This document shows positions 47,238 to 52,302 of a stretch of 52,302 nt of DNA, in pieces. The notes beneath the pieces were generated by a model that made no database searches, was not told where the DNA came from, and saw nothing but the letters and a program-made list of their open reading frames with translations. The stretch's first letter is position 1; every line of letters begins with the position of its first letter. The stretch comes from Neolentinus lepideus HHB14362 ss-1 (taxonomy: Eukaryota > Basidiomycota > Agaricomycetes > Gloeophyllales > Gloeophyllaceae), in assembly GCA_001632425.1 (NCBI GenBank), contig KV425646.1, positions 1 through 52,302 of the forward strand, given 5' to 3'. Both the position numbers and the translations under genes were made by a program.

Positions 47238-48643
47238 TGATAGGCCTCAGGCACCGCTAGCCTCCGAAAAACGCATTTTCGGTGTTTCTAATGACTTCTC
47301 GGAGCACTCCACCACTGCCATTCACCTCCGACACATCTCCATGCTCCGATGTACTTCATATCTGAGCTCCGAGCCATACGCCTGCTATAACCGACGGACT
47401 TAGCCATAGCGCCGAGTTTCAGTGCTTCACCACCACATCCTCGGAGATCCTCGGAGCCTTTACTGTATGCTGAGATGACCAAGTGACCATTATGCACCTC
47501 AAGAGCAGCACCGACGTTATCGGCGGACCTCCTACGTTCTCCAGAACATCACCATGTGGATGTTGCAAGGCTAGTCAGCATTCAGGACCTTCGGAACCCC
47601 CCGACATCAGTGATTTCACCACACTCGGCGCTCTCGGCACCTTTATCCCGAGCTTATCCATGCCGAGTTGACTGTATCCAGTCTCCCTTATGCACTTGTG
47701 ATGATCTTATCCTCCATTCGACCATGCGGCACCTCCGAGCCGATTGGACGCACCGAGTTCAGGTGCTGCGGACCCTCCTTGCCGCTCCGATGCCATCGCG
47801 GACCTTTGTTGACTATCCTTACGATGTTCACGATGCGAGTCAGCTCATACAAGTCATTCATGGGTGCCGACACTTTGGATGGAGCAATTTTGGAAGGTTC
47901 TCCTTTGGACCAGTTGTTTCTAAGGCACCGAGCATATTTCGGAATGATAGCGGTACCCGGTTAGGCATATGGTGTGCTGTGGCAGTATGTTTTCGGATGT
48001 ATATTCTCATTTGTTGCATATGGCATGATTTGATAGACGAAGGAGCTTCGGACTTAGTAGATTTCGGACGTTTGGGTTACTTAGTACTTTAGACACCCTG
48101 TATTCTCGGACCCCGACCAGATCATTCCGGACCACCATATGGGTCACCATTGAATTTACTTCACCCCCACATCTCAAAGTCTTGCTGCGTTAAAGACTGC
48201 GTTCTAGTCGACCTCGGCGTGAGGTCTCGTGTTTCTGTTGCGTCTTATCATCTCCATTGCGTTCTTACTGTGTTTTACTGCGTCCGCGTTGCATTCTATT
48301 GCGTCCTAGAGTCCTCCGGCGTGGAGGAACCTTCTGAGCTATTGCCTTTCACCCTTCCGAGTCCTTCCGACAGACAACTGGTCTTGCCCAGTACCGAATA
48401 CCCTCCGAGAAGCGCCGAGTCAGCGCCAAGAAGTGTAGTTTTGGAGTTTTAGAGAGTTAGGAGTTGCGTAGAGCATCTGGGTCGACTCACAGGAGATATA
48501 CAGTGCCTTCCATTGTGTTGTTTTTCATCCCTCACCTCCCCTGAGCTTTACCCTTCTACCCTTCTACTGCCGACACTATTAGACGGAGTTCCCTCCACGT
48601 TTTCTAGGTGTTTTTGGTGGTTGTTGTGTGTTGTAGCCTGTCA
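47238..48643 (+). mobile_element. LTR family 2, inverted full copy
   Basis: This is the reverse complement of the solo LTR at 7044-8424, with diverged middle. It starts TGATAGGCCTC and ends AGCCTGTCA. Flanks GCAG (47234-47237) and GCGG (48644-48647) agree in three of four bases, an aged 4-bp target duplication. Between about 48180 and 48310 the motif TGCGT followed by C or T recurs about six times, as it does in the other copy. Confidence 0.75.
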
Positions 48644-48753
48644 GCGGGTCTCACAAATAGCATGTTCAGTGTGTGTTTGAAGCTGAAACCTGCAGGTACC
48701 CATGTACCTGTACCTGACCCATCAACACAGGTTTGAGTGTGGGTTCAATATGG

Positions 48754-48930
48754 TGACAGGCTAAGACACACAACCACAACCAAAGACACCCAGAAAATGT
48801 GGAGGGAACTCCATCTAATAGTGTCAGCAGTTGAAGGGTAGAAAGGTAAAGCTCAGGGGAGGTGAGGATGAAAAACAACACAATGGAAGGCACTGTATAT
48901 CTCCTGTGAGTCAACCCAGATGCTCTATGA
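48754..48930 (-). mobile_element. LTR family 2, truncated end
   Basis: About 175 bp from TGACAGGCTAAGACAC onward match the start of the unit at 7044 and are inverted relative to the end of 47238-48643. Together with that copy it forms a large inverted repeat around a 110-bp spacer (48644-48753). Confidence 0.7.
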
Positions 48931-49000
48931 TGCATGACACTTAGTCACCACTACTGTTGTACAAGATATTACCTGAGCTCAAAAATTGTCCAAACACTCA

Positions 49001-49052
49001 TCCATCTGGTGGAATGCTCCTTTTGACTAGGGGATGAATTCCACCAGATGGA
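49001..49052. repeat. Perfect 15-bp inverted repeat (hairpin)
   Basis: TCCATCTGGTGGAAT (49001-49015) is repeated exactly inverted at 49038-49052 with a 22-nt loop. Short outer matches (CACTCATCC/GGATGAG, CAAAAAT/ATTTTTG) suggest a longer decayed hairpin element, in AT-rich sequence directly left of the third family-1 LTR. Confidence 0.6.
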
Positions 49053-49196
49053 TTTTTGATAGCACCAAAACTGGATGAGATATAAATTTTTGGTATCTCA
49101 ATTTGGCCACATGATGTCATATATACTAAATATAGTAATAATATTATGTAATATTGCATACATCATAGTAATTGGTGGGCACAAAATTCTTGCCAC

Positions 49197-50508
49197 TGAT
49201 ATGCACAGACACACAACGAAACCCGCGGAAATGAGACCTAAAGTGTAGACACAACCACAAAGCAAACACCAAAGCCCTTGGTGTCAGATGGCTGCGAGGC
49301 CCGGGGTAACGAAGGGTAATATAGTTCGGAGGGGATGGGTGTTGGTAAGATGTATAATTGGGGCTAAAGGGAGGTTGGCACCAAGTTGCTACTCGGCGGC
49401 AGTCTGAGGATAGAAGGCGACGCTATGCGCTATGTAGTGTTATGTGCACGGCACTGTGTAGGCACTATACGATGCTCCTCCTACTCGGTGCTGTATGGTC
49501 TTCGATGCTCTATAGAGGAGCGCTACTTGTAGTCGCTATCTCTAACTCGAACGTGTATAGACTCTGGTTAGCACTACGCTACAGCGCACGGGGCTGTCTA
49601 GGAGGATGGGGCTTATAAGGAATTGCTTACGAACAGCGACGCTATGCTGGTGTACTCTGTCGCTATCTCTGGGTGAAGTCTGAGGTACGCAAGAGTACCT
49701 AAACGCGAGTCGCAAGACGGACTTAAAAGAAACTCTGACGTGAGACTGAAATCTGAAGAGTGTGGTGAAGATAACTTGTTGTACAAACTGTAGAGTAATG
49801 TCTTAAATACAAGAGAGCAACTGCTCTATGTCTGATCCTATCTACCTACTATCGCGAGTTGTGCCTCTGCTCAGCCTCACATCCATATGACCTGTACTGC
49901 CTTGCTCCTAATCCACATGCGCTCCTCGACCAGTACCCCTCACAACCAACTCTAGCATGGGCGCCGCTCTGCGGACGGGAGCCAGTCAGGTGTGTCTTGA
50001 CTTTGCATTAGAGCGCGCCTCTTCGATGATCCGTGGGCGGGCTATGCTGCTGATGCTAGCGCGATCCTGCCGAAAGAGGGATAAAGGGCGGGGCCGCTCT
50101 GTGGTGCGGCGGTGTCATGATAGCCGTAGTCGCGACATGTGTTGATGCACACTGCACACATAAGGAAAGTCATGCCAATAGAACTAGCGCTGATCCGAAG
50201 CAACGGCGGGCTGTACACCATATGGAAAGGTGCCCTGAGACACCGCCTCAGTTCGGACCGCAGTAACAATGCCGGCCGATGCATGCAGAAATGCCGATGA
50301 CTCGACTGAATGACGTTCAACATCCGAGCTACTGAGGAGCCGTCCTAAGTGTGCCGAAGAGCCGAGAGCCTTGTCGCTGGTGCGTAGGGTCGCTACTGCG
50401 CAGAGTACCGACAGTGCGCTATTGAGTCGCTAAGTCGCCGTTCCCACAAAGTGCGCGGAATCACCCTAAATTGCGTTTTCTGGGGTCAGAAGCCAACGGG
50501 GCCTATCA
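49197..50508 (-). mobile_element. LTR family 1, copy C
   Basis: 1312 bp from TGATATGCAC to GGCCTATCA, colinear with copy B. The bases flanking it do not form a target duplication (CCAC and CCCT), so this is likely one LTR of a longer element. Immediately outside its right end lies CCCTCCCCT (50509-50517), which on the minus strand is a purine tract right against an LTR start, the usual place of the polypurine tract before a 3' LTR. That agrees with the promoter orientation inferred from the inverted copy. Confidence 0.75.
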
Positions 50509-50593
50509 CCCTCCCCTGGACTTTAAAAATGAACTGTCCTCAGTTCGCTAGCCATCGCTCCTTCGCTCCCTCTGTCGCCATTCAACTATCGCT

Positions 50594-51089
50594 ATGTCTT
50601 CTTCTTCTGCCACTTCTAGCCCTTCGCTCCGCACTGCTATTCAAGAAGTAGCCGATGCTCTAGCGTGTTGCGACTTCGAGGAGCCCCCTGCTCTATATGC
50701 GCTCATTGGTTTGGTGGTAAGTAGGACTTCATATTCCCTTTGTCGTATAGTGCTAATGGCTTTCCTAGCCTATTGATGGTAGCGCGGTAGTGCGTGCTGT
50801 GCGGGAATGGGAGTTTGCGACTTTGTGTCTCGAGCTTCTTCCAACTGCTGTCGCTTTGGAGCTTCGTCAATGGCTTCCATTGCTCCTGTGGACGTCTGCT
50901 GGGCGGGCGTTGCCTATCGTCGAGGTGCCGCCAGTCAGCGATGAGGGGTGCGATGAACCGGTCGTGACTCGTTCTAAGGGGAAGGGAAAGGCGAAGGCGG
51001 TCGAGGAGCCTCAAAGGGAGAAGGTGGTACGTCCTCGCGTCAAAAAGTCGCCGAGCAAGATAGAGGTGGGCCCCCCAAATAAACAGCCA
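50594..51089 (+). CDS. Spliced ORF of unknown origin beside LTR (partial)
   Basis: Two exons, 50594-50716 and 50769-51089, join in phase through a 52-bp intron with a CTAATGG branch region. They give at least 148 residues: a Ser-rich start (MSSSSATSSPSLRTAIQEVA), a helical Leu/Ala-rich part (VREWEFATLCLELLPTAVAL) and a basic tail (TRSKGKGKAKAV, RPRVKKSPSK). A GTAAGT donor follows at 51090, so further exons are likely, but I could not assign them. It might be a gag-like or accessory protein of the element, or a host gene fragment; no family recognised. Confidence 0.4.
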
Positions 51090-52302
51090 GTAAGTCCCCC
51101 TTACAAGTCTTTGCTATTCCACCGCTGATACGCACCGGACGATCTTGCCTGGAGAAAACGGCATTTCGACGACCTAACGCTACCCTCATCCGTGACAGAT
51201 ATGAGGCATCCATGGGTATATGGACAGTTAGGTGTGCCGGACGGTATCGCGCATCAGGCCTATCTGCAGATGACTCACGGACAGGGTCACGTGGAACGTA
51301 TCCGCTCAATGCACATGGAGAGCAGAGGTCGACGTGTATCCTATACCGGCAACCGAGATGGTCTCAGATCACCGGACTCAGTAGGGCCGATGGGTAGTAA
51401 CACACGGGACAACATCAAGGCAGTTCGCTACCCATGCTGCAGCAGGCATCGCAAAGGCACATAGGAGACCGCTGATCCTTCAATGGACATAGTAGAGGCC
51501 TATCCTTCTGGAATGACAGGCCAGGGAAGCATTCGCAAAAAGGGTAGCTGAAGGTCCGCCACTACTATGAATGGTTCGGTAGCGTGCATTACTGGATGTG
51601 AAAGGATGGTCGAGGCTAAGACCACAGAGGATACACCATGAGGCTCATAGCTTTCCTCGACACCTCAGGAGCGTTGTGGACATGGGTGCACCTAACCGAC
51701 GACAGGACCAGACGGGTGTGGGAGTCATTGGCGGGAGGATGCACTTACGTGTTCGGGGTCAAGAGTATGGATGCGACAGGCGAAGTCTTAGGGATGGTTT
51801 GCGGTGTGAAGGAGTCTTGTCGAAGGGGACAGGATGAAGGCGATAGGAAGACAGGCGAGAGGACAAGTTCGTACCCCCATTAGCTCGTAGCGGGTTCTCT
51901 CCCTCTAGTCTCATTCTGTACAACTCAGTGCTTACCTCTAAAAAGACGTTTTTACTCTCTGAGTGTCTTTGTGCTCTGAGGCAGCTCGTCTAATTGATCT
52001 ATTGACTCGTCCATGGTGAGTCGTTCCCTAACCAGTAAAGCTAATCCAAGCCTAGTCTAGTCTATTACATGAGCGGACGTCGTCCCCGCTTCACCAGAGA
52101 AGTACCTGCGACCCGAGTGTCCGTGAGCATTCGTCAGCGACCCTAGCAGCCCCGAGTGGTTTCGTGCTAGGTTCAGGCAAGAAGCCTCAGTAGCGTTTCA
52201 CCTAATGCTGTTGTATTAATGTATTACATGTCTAATATTTTAACAAACCCTTATGCAATACCCAGTACTGTTTTAAGCGTAATGTATTAATGCCCCGGGC
52301 TG
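51090..52302. other. Right-edge sequence, possibly retrotransposon interior
   Basis: If copy C is a terminal LTR, this is internal sequence of that element. Short frames on both strands show no reverse transcriptase, RNase H, protease or integrase motif. The region ends at the window edge, so the other LTR cannot be checked. Confidence 0.35.

Overview
The window is nuclear DNA of a filamentous basidiomycete, most likely an Agaricomycete. The evidence is dense protein genes cut by many introns of about 50-60 bp with fungal splice signals (GTRNGT donors, CTRAC/CTGAC branch sites), many short intergenic spaces, and transposon-rich ends. Fifteen multi-exon gene models could be assembled by hand. 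In each of them the exon lengths sum to a multiple of three and the reading phase agrees at every junction. There is no bacterial, plasmid or CRISPR content.

Left part (1-13,250) is mostly mobile-element territory. It holds an LTR inserted into an inverted copy of itself (1-1405), a gene for a small secreted Thr-rich protein (2194-2913), OLA1/YchF (3355-5139), an inverted-repeat element that contains a second small palindrome (5283-5983), a tRNA-like SINE head (6423-6493), a solo LTR of a second family (7044-8424), a broken cytochrome P450 (9333-11528) and a TA-flanked TIR element (11829-13041) that stops just upstream of MED19.

Centre (13,250-44,600) is a conserved housekeeping block: MED19; a BAR/IMD-like scaffold protein; a PITH-domain protein; a short UBX (ASPSCR1-like) protein; a small unrecognised ORF next to a diverged tandem array; UBA4/MOCS3; APC10/DOC1; a DDT-WHIM-PHD chromatin protein; an Alba-domain protein; an alpha/beta hydrolase; the DEAD-box helicase DBP2; a Rap/Rsr1-type Ras GTPase; a nuclear-type cyclophilin; eIF4B; and ARPC2. 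Several are arranged head to head with short shared promoters (UBA4/APC10, Ras/cyclophilin, eIF4B/ARPC2). Functions group loosely around RNA handling and translation (OLA1, DBP2, eIF4B, Alba, UBA4 through tRNA thiolation), transcription and chromatin (MED19, DDT-PHD), and cell polarity/actin (BAR-like, Ras, ARPC2).

Right part (44,600-52,302) is again transposon-rich: a solo LTR of family 1 with target duplication (45258-46573), an inverted LTR of family 2 (47238-48643) beside a fragment of the same family, a hairpin element, and a third family-1 LTR (49197-50508) abutting a spliced ORF of unknown origin.

I found no convincing new multi-gene system. The most interesting signals are: the long, probably autoregulatory DBP2 intron; two genes whose start codon sits directly against the first intron; two possible GC-AG introns; two related LTR families that both leave 4-bp target duplications; and the element-within-element at 5.3-6.0 kb.
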